Made by a program: the position numbers and the translations under genes
Source: Halorarius halobius
Lineage (GTDB): Archaea; Halobacteriota; Halobacteria; Halobacteriales; Haloarculaceae
Assembly (NCBI RefSeq): GCF_024298865.1
Contig: NZ_CP101161.1
Location: forward strand, 3,617,227 to 3,681,226
Direction of reading: 5' to 3'
DNA length: 64,000 nt
Notes under the pieces: model-generated
Told to the model about the DNA's origin: nothing
The model's input: the letters and a program-made list of their open reading frames with translations, nothing else
Databases searched by the model: none
Shown here: in pieces, positions 18,821 through 26,430 of the stretch
How the letters are laid out: each line of letters starts with the position of its first letter
Position numbering within the stretch: the stretch's first letter is position 1

Positions 18821-19494
18821 GGCGAGTCAGCCCAGTTGTACCGCATCACGAGGTCCTCCTCGTCGATCTCGTCCGCGAGATGCTGGACGAGTTCGTCGGA
18901 TTCGAGGTCCCCGAACTGTTCGAGTTCGTACGGCTTGACCGTCACCGGCGACGTCTCGCCGTTGGCGACCCGCTCCTGCAGTTTGGCGATGCCGTACACG
19001 AGCGCCTCGGGGCGGGGCGGACAGCCCGGGACGTGGATGTCGACCGGGATGACCTCCTCCGCGCCCTTGATGACGTTGTACCCTTCGTGGAACGGCCCGC
19101 CCGAGATGGTACACGACCCCATCCCGACGACGAACTTCGGCTCGGGCATCTGGTCGTAGACGCGCTTCATCCGCGGGGCGAACTTCGAGACGATGGTCCC
19201 CGGGACGATGATGACGTCGGCCTGTCGCGGCGAGGCACGGGGAACGCCCGCGCCGAACCGGTCGAGGTCGTGTTTGACGGCGTACGTGTGCATCATCTCG
19301 ATGCTGCAGCAGGCGATGCCGAACTGCAGCATGAACATCGATGAGCCACGCACCCAGTTCATGAACTTGTCGAACTTCGTGAGGATGAACGGCGAGGAGC
19401 CGAACGCCTCGCGAAGCTTCGAGTTGAATCGACTGTCGACGCCTTCGCCCATCCGGGCTTCCTGCGTCGACTGAATTTCGTTGTCGCTACTCAT
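18817..19494 (-). CDS. nuoB: complex I subunit B (cluster N2)
   Basis: The 225 residues carry the tandem cysteines C62-C63 (GIACCSIEMMHTYAV) plus C128 (GSCTISGG) and C158 (VPGCPPRPEAL), together the four ligands of 4Fe-4S cluster N2 that reduces quinone. It is longer than the bacterial homologue, with an acidic N-terminal extension and a C-terminal acidic tail. It lies 3 bases after nuoA and overlaps nuoCD by 4 bases. Confidence 0.96.
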   Translation of the reverse strand: MSSDNEIQSTQEARMGEGVDSRFNSKLREAFGSSPFILTKFDKFMNWVRGSSMFMLQFGIACCSIEMMHTYAVKHDLDRFGAGVPRASPRQADVIIVPGTIVSKFAPRMKRVYDQMPEPKFVVGMGSCTISGGPFHEGYNVIKGAEEVIPVDIHVPGCPPRPEALVYGIAKLQERVANGETSPVTVKPYELEQFGDLESDELVQHLADEIDEEDLVMRYNWADSP

Positions 19495-19497
19495 AGT

Positions 19498-19908
19498 TTA
19501 CTCGGCCCTCCGGTCCGGTGCGCTCGCGCGCGGCGATTTGACCCACTGGACGGCACCGTTGCGCCACGCCCACGCGAGCCCCACGACCAGCACGCCGATG
19601 AACACCAGCATCGGGAGCAGCGCCTGCCCCATGCCGAACTGCTGGACGGCGTCCCGGTAGATGACCGTCCACGGGAAGATGAGGACGGTCTCGATGTCGA
19701 ATATCACGAACAACAGCGCGACCATGTAGTACTGGATGTTGAAGCGGATGCGCGTGTCGCCCGTGGGGACCTCCCCGGACTCGTAGACGGCGCTTTTTCC
19801 CTGCTCCGGCACGCTCGGACGCAGCAGTGACGATATCACGATCATCGAGACCGGAATGATGATCGCCACCAGCGTCAGCGCCCCGATAGCTATCCACGGA
19901 TTGCTCAT
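19498..19908 (-). CDS. nuoA: complex I subunit A
   Basis: This 136-residue NuoA/ND3 has three helices. The conserved loop YESGEVPTGDTRIRFNIQYY contains the family YExG motif, and DIETVLIFPW is the TM2 acidic signature. The usual loop cysteine is absent, as in many prokaryotic forms. ATG at 19906-19908 is the first gene of the cluster. A longer same-frame reading upstream is unsupported. Promoter-like CTTATGTA lies 36-43 bases upstream. Confidence 0.95.
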   Translation of the reverse strand: MSNPWIAIGALTLVAIIIPVSMIVISSLLRPSVPEQGKSAVYESGEVPTGDTRIRFNIQYYMVALLFVIFDIETVLIFPWTVIYRDAVQQFGMGQALLPMLVFIGVLVVGLAWAWRNGAVQWVKSPRASAPDRRAE

Positions 19909-19943
19909 CTGTTCTGTATCACTTGACCGGTTAGGAATCCGGG

Positions 19944-19951
19944 TACATAAG
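19944..19951 (-). promoter_or_regulatory. promoter of the nuoA-B-CD-H-I block
   Basis: The minus strand reads CTTATGTA, with A-rich bases just upstream as in a BRE, 36-43 bases before the nuoA ATG. The predicted transcript would have a leader of about 10 bases. Confidence 0.5.
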
Positions 19952-20006
19952 GGTTGATTCTTGCGCGGACGGGCGCACGCGAGTCGAAGGCCCTGCGGTT
20001 CACACG

Positions 20007-21023
20007 TCAGGGCGTCACGACGGCCCGGAACCGCACGTCGCCGTCGTCCATCCGTCGGTACGCCGTCCCCACTTCGGCGAGGTCGAACCGCTCGACGCGG
20101 GGCGTAACGTTCCGGAGAGCGCCGAACTCGAGCGTCTCCTCGGCCGCACAGGGAGAGCCGGACGGTCCACCGGAGACGCTGCCACGCACGGCGCCGAGGT
20201 GGCTGACGTTCACCGGGACCGACTCCTCGGGGAAGCCGACGTTGCACACCTCGCCGTCCGCGCCGAGTCCCTCGACGACGGCCGCCACGGCGTCGCTGGC
20301 TGGGGCGGTCGACAGCACGAGGTCCGCGCCACCGAGCGCCTGCAGCGCCTCGGCGGGGTCCTCGCGCTCGCTGTCGACGTAGTGGTCCGCACCCAGCTCG
20401 TGGGCCGCCGCCCGCTTGTCGGTTCCCCGCGAGATGGCGACCGTCTCGAACCCTGCCTCGTGGGCGTACGCCACCCCGAGGTGGCCGAGCCCGCCGATAC
20501 CCACCACCGCGACGAGGTCACCGAGCCCGGCGTCGGCGTTCCGGAGCGCGTTGAACGACGTGAGACCAGCACACAGCAGGGGCGCGGCCTCGGCGCTGTC
20601 GAGCTCGTCGGGCACCGCGACGAGCGCTTCCGGCCGCGCGAGCGTGAACTCGGCGTAGCCGCCGTCGCGGTGGATGCCGGTGACCGGTTTATCGCCGCAC
20701 AGGACGAAGTCGCCGCGCCGACAGGCGTCGCAGGTGAAGCAGTGGCCGCCGTGCCACCCGACGCCGACCCGGTCGCCCGGTTCCCACTCGGTCACGTCCG
20801 CGCCGACGGCGTCGACGGTGCCGACGATCTCGTGGCCCGGCACGCGGGGGTACTCGACGGCGGGGTTCCCTTCGACCACCACGTCGTCGCCACGGCACAC
20901 CCCGCAGGCGTCGACGGCGACGCGGACATCGTCGGGGTCGGGGTCCGGCACGGGTCGGTCCTCGATTCGGTATCCCGACGATTCGTCCGGAATCACCGCC
21001 GCTCGCATGGTGTCGTCCGTCAT
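20007..21023 (-). CDS. zinc-dependent medium-chain alcohol dehydrogenase
   Basis: The 338 residues have catalytic-zinc ligands C40 (ACGVCRGD) and H64-E65 (PGHEIVG), structural zinc ligands C95, C98, C101, C109 and a Rossmann fingerprint GIGGLGHLG near residue 175. The pattern fits NAD(P)-dependent primary or secondary alcohol oxidation of the AdhP/CPP1 type. I chose ATG 21021-21023 (MTDDTMRAAV); MRAAV, five codons later, is also possible, and a GGTAAGTGG box lies 25-31 bases upstream. It is downstream of purE on the same strand, 75 bases away, with no obvious functional link. Substrate unknown. Confidence 0.88.
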   Translation of the reverse strand: MTDDTMRAAVIPDESSGYRIEDRPVPDPDPDDVRVAVDACGVCRGDDVVVEGNPAVEYPRVPGHEIVGTVDAVGADVTEWEPGDRVGVGWHGGHCFTCDACRRGDFVLCGDKPVTGIHRDGGYAEFTLARPEALVAVPDELDSAEAAPLLCAGLTSFNALRNADAGLGDLVAVVGIGGLGHLGVAYAHEAGFETVAISRGTDKRAAAHELGADHYVDSEREDPAEALQALGGADLVLSTAPASDAVAAVVEGLGADGEVCNVGFPEESVPVNVSHLGAVRGSVSGGPSGSPCAAEETLEFGALRNVTPRVERFDLAEVGTAYRRMDDGDVRFRAVVTP

Positions 21024-21098
21024 CGCTCCCACGAGCGGTTGCCGGCCACTTACCGGTTCCCTGAACCCCGTTACTGTAGTAGTACTGATGCTTGTGAG

Positions 21099-21716
21099 TT
21101 ACTCCATCCGCTCGCGGTAGGCGGGCGTCCCGAGTTCGTGGAGCCGGCGCGAGTCCTCCCCGACGCCCTGCTGGAGGTCCTCGTGGTAGTCGACGAGGCG
21201 CTGTTCCAGTTCCCCGTGCTCGCGTGCGAGCACCTGCACCGCCGACAGCGCGGCGTTGAACGACTTGCCGGCGTCGACGGCCGTGATGGGCGCACCCTGT
21301 GGCATCCCGATGACGCTGTCGACGGATTTCTCCTGTACGGGAACGCCGATGACCGGAAGCGGATAGGCGATGCTTGCGGTCATGTTCGGCAGGTCCGCGC
21401 TCTTGCCGCCCGCGCCCGCGATGACGACGTCCAGCCCCCGGTCGCGAGCAGTCTCGCCGTAGGCGTACATCAACTCGGGCGTCCGGTGGGCCGAGACGAC
21501 GTACGTCTCGAACGTGAACCGCGCTTCGGGCGGGTCGTCGTAGTCGGTCACCTCCGCGAACCCGAGTTCGGTCAGCGCCTCGTAGGCGCCGTACATCGTC
21601 GGGAGGTCGGAGTCCGACCCCATCACGATGCCCACCTCGGGCGTCTCCTCCGGGTCGCGGGCACGGTCCGCCTCGGCGTGCAGGTCGTCGACGAGCGAGT
21701 CGACCGATTCGGCCAT
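21099..21716 (-). CDS. purE: 5-(carboxyamino)imidazole ribonucleotide mutase
   Basis: PurE converts N5-CAIR to CAIR in purine synthesis, the step after PurK. The 205 residues show class I PurE motifs GIVMGSDSDLPTM (residues 29-41), VVSAHRTPELM (the catalytic histidine) and AGAGGKSADLPNMTA; the family is usually about 160 residues, so the first 28 acidic residues and the C-terminal 30 are extra. ATG 21714-21716. Its usual partner purK lies 6.4 kb away (28153-29313, same strand), the two being separated by two plus-strand FG-GAP genes. Confidence 0.95.
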   Translation of the reverse strand: MAESVDSLVDDLHAEADRARDPEETPEVGIVMGSDSDLPTMYGAYEALTELGFAEVTDYDDPPEARFTFETYVVSAHRTPELMYAYGETARDRGLDVVIAGAGGKSADLPNMTASIAYPLPVIGVPVQEKSVDSVIGMPQGAPITAVDAGKSFNAALSAVQVLAREHGELEQRLVDYHEDLQQGVGEDSRRLHELGTPAYRERME

Positions 21717-21890
21717 ACCGGAGGAGGTGTCGACAGGGGCTTTGCGGTTGTGGTTCCGCGCGGTCGACCGGCGGTAAGCCCGACGGGACGGCGACGCCAC
21801 CGACCGGAAATCCGGCGTTATCTCCGGCCGGACGGGGTAATGCGGCCTTTGACGGCCGGCAAGCCGGGCTTCCCAGCCAGCAACCTCGCT

Positions 21891-21910
21891 ATAACGAAAG
21901 CGCTGGCCCT
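21891..21910 (+). promoter_or_regulatory. promoter element of FG-GAP gene 1
   Basis: ATAACGAAAG, three variable bases, then TGGCCC, starting 34 bases before the ATG. The same element with nearly the same spacing precedes FG-GAP gene 2 (26398-26417). The TATAA portion is positioned as a TATA box for a leaderless transcript. Confidence 0.55.
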
Positions 21911-21924
21911 CACACGGGGGGAAC

Positions 21925-24900
21925 ATGTCCCGAGTCGACGACCGAGGTGTCCTGTCGACGGCCGTGCTCCTCCTCGTCACAGTTCTCGTTCTCACCAGCA
22001 CCGTCGCGTTCGCGGCCCAACTCGCGCCCGAGCGCGACGACGCTCGCGGTGACCACGCCGCGCGACTCCAGCAGTCCGACGGACTCGACGACCGCGAGAC
22101 GTTCAACCTGAGCGACTCGAACGCCACGTTCGCGGGCGACGCGTTCGAGCGGGCAGGCAACGAGGTGGTCGGGGGCGTCGACGTGAACGGCGACGGCGAG
22201 AACGACGTGCTCGTCGCCGCGCCGCTCGCCGACAAGAACGACCCCAACAGCGGCGCTGTGTACGTATTCTACGGACCCATCGACCCCGGGCAGTTCAACG
22301 CCAGCGACGCGAACGCCACCCTGCTGGGCGCGCCGGGCGACCGTGCGGGCCGGGCGCTCGCGGCCGGCGACTTCGACGGCGACGGCGTCGACGACATCGC
22401 CGTCGGTGCCCCCCGCAACGACAGCGCCGGGCGAAACGCCGGCCGCGTCTATCTGCTCCGGGGCGGCGACTACGCGGGCAACGTCACGCTCCCGACCGCG
22501 GCCAACGCGACTATCGACGGCGCGGCGCGCAACGACCGCGCGGGCTACGCCGTCGCCGCCATCGAGACGTACACCGGTCCGTTCTCCGGGACGCCGGGCG
22601 AGCGACTGCTCGTCGGCGCGCCCGGCAACGACAGCGCTGGCGGTCTCAACGCCGGTGCCGCCTACCTGCTCGTCGACCCGCTCTCGGCGGACGGTTCGCG
22701 TCTCGACGACGCCGCGGACACGACGTTCCACGGCGCCCAGCGCGGCGACGCCGCGGGCTACCGGGTGGCCAGCGCGGGCAACGTCAGCGGCGACAACCGC
22801 ACCGAACTGCTCGTCGCCGCACCGTTCAGCGACGCGAACGAGCCGAACGGCGGCGCGGTGTACGTGCTCGGCGTCGACCGCCGGGGCCGGGTCAACGTCT
22901 CCGAGGGCGTCACCCTCGCGGGCGTGGGCCCGACCGACGAAGCCGGGCGCGCCATCGCGGCCGCGGGCGACTTCAACGACGACGGCGTCGGGGACGTGGT
23001 CGTCGGCGCGCCCGGCAACGACAGCGTCGCCGTCGAGAACCCCGGCCCGAACGCGACCCGACCCGACGCCGGCGCCGCCTACGTCGTCTACGGCCCCGTC
23101 ACGTCGGACCTGACGCTCGACGAGGCGAACGTGACACTCACCGGCGAAGCGGTGGGCGACCGGGCCGGGGCGGCAGTGTCGGCCGCCGGGTCGGGCGACG
23201 TGAACTGCGACGGCGTCGACGACCTGTTGGTGGGCGCGCCGTCCCGGAACAGCACCGCCGGCAACGATTCCGGCGCGGCGTACCTCGTGTACGGCGGCGG
23301 GGCCGACGGACTCCGGAATCTCTCGACGGCGGGCGTGACGTTCGTCGGCGCGGGCGAAGGCGACCTCGCGGGGCGGGCGGTCGCGTCGGCCAACGACACC
23401 TCCGGCGACGGCCATGAGGACCTGCTCGTCGGCGCGCCGGGTAGCGACGCCGGCGGCAACGAGTCGGGTGCCGCCTACCTCCTGTTCGGCGACTGCCCGG
23501 TGACGCCCACGCCCACGCCGACGGCCAGCCCCACGCCCACCCCGACCGCGTCACCCGCGCCGGGCCTCGACCGGGTCGACGTGCGGGAGCGATGTGCGGC
23601 CGACGGCGGTCGGCTCACCGTCGAGAACCCCAACGACCGCCGCGTCCGGGTCCGACTCACCGGCCCGAGCGGTTACGAGCAGGTGGTGACGCTCCGGGCC
23701 GGTCAGTCACGGACGTTCGACGAACTGGCCGACGGCCGCTACCAGGTCGCGACCCTGGACCTCGACGGCGAGCGCGTCGGCCTCGAGCGCGTCAGGTTCG
23801 ACTGTCCGACCGAGGAGGTGGACGTCTCGACGCGGTGTGACGACGACGGCGGCGTGCTCACGGTGCGGAACCCCAACGAGGAGCGCGTCCGCGTCGAACT
23901 GAGAGGTCCCGGCGACGACCGCACCGTCACGCTCGATTCCGGCGAGCGCGAACGGTTCACCAGCCTCGCGGACGGCGAGTACGCGGTTCGGACGCGCGCG
24001 GACATCTCGGGCAACCGCTACACGGTCGGCACCACGGCCGTCGAGATAGACTGTCCGACGGCGACCGCGACGGTGACGCCGACTCCCAGTCCGACGCCGG
24101 GCCCCGAACCGGTCGACCCGGTCGAGACGCGTCTCCGGTGTGCGGCCGACGGCGGCCGACTCACGGTCGAGAACCCCAACGACGACCGCGTCCGGGTCGA
24201 AATCGAAGGCCCGGATGGGTTCGACCGGGTGCTCCGTCTCGACGCCGGCGACGCCCGGACGCTCACCGGACTCGCGGACGGCGACTACCGCGTCCGGACC
24301 CGCACCGAGTCGGGTCAGCGCGTCGATGCCGAGACGGTCACCGTCGCCTGTCCCACCGAGCAGGTGCAGGCGCGCGACGACTGCGACGACGAAATCGGCC
24401 GAATCGTCGTCAGCAACCCCAACGACGAACCGGTGCAGGTAGACGTGGAGGGGCCGGGCACCGAACGCCGCGTCGCGCTGGCACCGGGCGCGACCCGAAC
24501 GTTCGGCGGTCTCGCGGACGGCGAGTACACCGTCACCACCCTCTCGGCCATCGACGAGAACGTCTACCGCATCGGCTCCCGGACCGTCGTCGTCGACTGC
24601 GACCAGCCGGGCCCCGAACCCACGCCCTCTCCGAGTCCGACGCCGACCGCATCGCCGACGCCGTCGCCGAGCCCGACGCCATCTCCGAGCCCGACGCCGT
24701 CGCCGAGCCCGACCGCGTCACCCACGCCTGAGCCCGAACCGGTCGACCCGGTCGAGACGCGCCTCCGGTGTGTGGCCGACGGCGGACAGCTCACCGTCGA
24801 GAACCCCAACGACGAGTCGGTGCTGGTGGAGGTCGAGGGCCCCGACGGCTTCGACGAGCGCGTCACCGTGGATGCCGGCGACAGCGAGACGTTCGATGCT

Positions 24901-26292
24901 CTCGCGGACGGCGACTACCGCGTCCGGACCCGGACCGAGGAGGGGACGCGGGTCGACGCGGAGACGGTCACCGTCGCCTGCCCCACCGAGCCGGTCGCGG
25001 CCGCCGTCGAGTGTGACGACGAGGAAGGGACCCTCACCGTCGAGAACCCCAACGACGAGGCGGTCCAGGTCGACGTCGAGGGGCCGGGATTCGAGCGCCG
25101 CGTCACGGTCGACGCCGGCGACAGCGAGACGTTCGAGGGGCTGGCGGACGGCGACTACACCGTCACCACTCTCTCGGCCATCGACGAGAACGTCTACCGC
25201 ATCGGCGAGCAGACCGTCACCGTCGACTGCGAACGGCCGGAACCAGAGCCGACCCCGAGCCCATCGCCAAGTCCCAGTCCCACTCCCAGGCCGTCGCCCA
25301 CTCCCAGTCCGTCGCCCACCGTGACGGCTTCGCCGACGCCGACTCCGACCCCCGAGCCTGCGCCGGTCGAGCAGGTGGAAACCGCGCTCCGGTGTACGGC
25401 GACGGGTGGAAACCTCACCGTCGAGAACCCCAACGACGTTGCCGTGCAGGTCGACGTCGAGGGGCCGGGATTCGAGCGCCGCGTCACCGTGGCCGCCGGC
25501 GACACCGCGACGTTCGAGGACCTCGCTGACGGCGAGTACACGGTCACGACGATAACTGCCGAGGACGAGAACGTCCGGCGCGTCGGCGCGGAGACCGTCA
25601 CCGTCGCCTGTCCCACGGAGGCGGTGATAGCCGAGAGCGACTGCGACGACGGTGACGGGCGCGTCAGCGTGTTCAATCCCAACGGCGAACCGGTGCAGGT
25701 CGACGTCGAGGGGCCGGACACCGAGCGCCGCGTCACGGTCGCGGCCGGCAGTTCCGGGACGTTCGTGGGGCTGGCGGACGGCGAGTACACCGTCACCACT
25801 CTCTCGGCCATCGACGAGAACGTCTACCGCATCGGCGAGCAGACCGTCACCGTCGACTGTGCCGAGAACGGCGAGACGCTCGCGCCGCCACGGTTCACGG
25901 GCTGTGGACAGGTCGTCGTCTACGTGCCCGAGGGGGAGACGTTCGAGGGGACGACGCTGGTGACGTTCTCGAACGGCGAGTACGACATCGAGGAGGTCGA
26001 CGCCGACGACGGCCAGTCGGTGCCGCCGAACAACCCCACGTTCGGCCGCGAGGGGTTCGACGGCTACCGGTTCACCGCGAGCGGGCAGGTTGTCGGCGTC
26101 CGGTCACCGGACTACCTCAACCCCAACTTCGACCTGATGGCCGGCAACTGCGGCGACGCCGCGGGCACCGTCGACGGCGTCCCGTTCGACTGGACGACCG
26201 TCCAGCAGTTCGACCTCGGCGTCGACCTCCCGGTGGACCTCGGCGTGCCGTGGCTCGAGCGGGTCGCCCGCGCCGCGGCCACGTCCGGCTAA
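21925..26292 (+). CDS. large secreted FG-GAP propeller protein with eight paired Cys-modules
   Basis: The 1455-residue protein has a single N-terminal hydrophobic segment (about residues 8-31), probably a signal or anchor. Residues 58-525 hold seven FG-GAP blades; five have Ca2+-type loops such as DVNGDGEND (86) and DFDGDGVDD, and each ends in VGAP/VAAP, giving an integrin-alpha-like propeller. A Thr/Pro linker (526-547) leads to eight modules of 70-90 residues, each with an N-terminal Cys, a GxLTVxNPN strand, FxxLADGxY and a closing DC or AC. The modules are grouped as four pairs (548-712, 733-894, 943-1102, 1151-1312) joined by Pro/Ser/Thr linkers. A non-repeat C-terminal domain follows (1313-1455). 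About 19 N-glycosylation sequons fall in the propeller. No PGF-CTERM or lipobox. Likely a surface adhesin; ligand unknown. Confidence 0.88.
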   Translation: MSRVDDRGVLSTAVLLLVTVLVLTSTVAFAAQLAPERDDARGDHAARLQQSDGLDDRETFNLSDSNATFAGDAFERAGNEVVGGVDVNGDGENDVLVAAPLADKNDPNSGAVYVFYGPIDPGQFNASDANATLLGAPGDRAGRALAAGDFDGDGVDDIAVGAPRNDSAGRNAGRVYLLRGGDYAGNVTLPTAANATIDGAARNDRAGYAVAAIETYTGPFSGTPGERLLVGAPGNDSAGGLNAGAAYLLVDPLSADGSRLDDAADTTFHGAQRGDAAGYRVASAGNVSGDNRTELLVAAPFSDANEPNGGAVYVLGVDRRGRVNVSEGVTLAGVGPTDEAGRAIAAAGDFNDDGVGDVVVGAPGNDSVAVENPGPNATRPDAGAAYVVYGPVTSDLTLDEANVTLTGEAVGDRAGAAVSAAGSGDVNCDGVDDLLVGAPSRNSTAGNDSGAAYLVYGGGADGLRNLSTAGVTFVGAGEGDLAGRAVASANDTSGDGHEDLLVGAPGSDAGGNESGAAYLLFGDCPVTPTPTPTASPTPTPTASPAPGLDRVDVRERCAADGGRLTVENPNDRRVRVRLTGPSGYEQVVTLRAGQSRTFDELADGRYQVATLDLDGERVGLERVRFDCPTEEVDVSTRCDDDGGVLTVRNPNEERVRVELRGPGDDRTVTLDSGERERFTSLADGEYAVRTRADISGNRYTVGTTAVEIDCPTATATVTPTPSPTPGPEPVDPVETRLRCAADGGRLTVENPNDDRVRVEIEGPDGFDRVLRLDAGDARTLTGLADGDYRVRTRTESGQRVDAETVTVACPTEQVQARDDCDDEIGRIVVSNPNDEPVQVDVEGPGTERRVALAPGATRTFGGLADGEYTVTTLSAIDENVYRIGSRTVVVDCDQPGPEPTPSPSPTPTASPTPSPSPTPSPSPTPSPSPTASPTPEPEPVDPVETRLRCVADGGQLTVENPNDESVLVEVEGPDGFDERVTVDAGDSETFDALADGDYRVRTRTEEGTRVDAETVTVACPTEPVAAAVECDDEEGTLTVENPNDEAVQVDVEGPGFERRVTVDAGDSETFEGLADGDYTVTTLSAIDENVYRIGEQTVTVDCERPEPEPTPSPSPSPSPTPRPSPTPSPSPTVTASPTPTPTPEPAPVEQVETALRCTATGGNLTVENPNDVAVQVDVEGPGFERRVTVAAGDTATFEDLADGEYTVTTITAEDENVRRVGAETVTVACPTEAVIAESDCDDGDGRVSVFNPNGEPVQVDVEGPDTERRVTVAAGSSGTFVGLADGEYTVTTLSAIDENVYRIGEQTVTVDCAENGETLAPPRFTGCGQVVVYVPEGETFEGTTLVTFSNGEYDIEEVDADDGQSVPPNNPTFGREGFDGYRFTASGQVVGVRSPDYLNPNFDLMAGNCGDAAGTVDGVPFDWTTVQQFDLGVDLPVDLGVPWLERVARAAATSG
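22204..22451 (+). repeat. DNA segments near-identical to FG-GAP gene 2
   Basis: Two blocks match the paralogue: 22204-22274 with 26698-26768 (68 of 71 bases) and 22357-22451 with 26857-26951 (94 of 95 bases). Sequence between and beyond them is clearly diverged, which is the pattern of gene conversion or strong local selection. Confidence 0.75.
25137..25229 (+). repeat. internal DNA repeat, copy 1 (module 6 tail)
   Basis: This 93-base block matches 25767-25859 at 92 positions. It encodes the second half of modules 6 and 8 (LADGxYTVTTLSAIDENVYR and on). A more diverged copy is in module 4 near 24511-24600. Confidence 0.8.
25767..25859 (+). repeat. internal DNA repeat, copy 2 (module 8 tail)
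   Basis: Second copy of the 93-base block at 25137-25229, one base different. It shows recent duplication or homogenisation of the second module of each pair. Confidence 0.8.
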
Positions 26293-26397
26293 CCGGCCGT
26301 ACGCCGCGCGCCCTCCACGGTAGTTACGCGACGCCTACCGCGGCTCACCGCCGTTTCGACCCGAATCCGGGCGCACGCCTGGCGTCTCAGTCCCTCC

Positions 26398-26417
26398 ATA
26401 ACGAAAGTAGTGGCCCG
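26398..26417 (+). promoter_or_regulatory. promoter element of FG-GAP gene 2
   Basis: ATAACGAAAG, three bases, TGGCCC, 33 bases before the ATG at 26431. It is identical in its conserved positions to 21891-21910 and has matching spacing, supporting both the ATG choice and co-regulation. Confidence 0.55.
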
Positions 26418-26430
26418 TGTACGGCCGCCG

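Noticed and set aside
19909-20247. Extension of nuoA by 113 residues
   Set aside because: The extra sequence overlaps the 3' end of the alcohol dehydrogenase region and lacks similarity to NuoA.
24600-24740. Regular short repeats that could suggest a CRISPR array
   Set aside because: They are an in-frame Pro/Ser/Thr linker of the FG-GAP protein; units are only 6-12 bases and there are no unique spacers.
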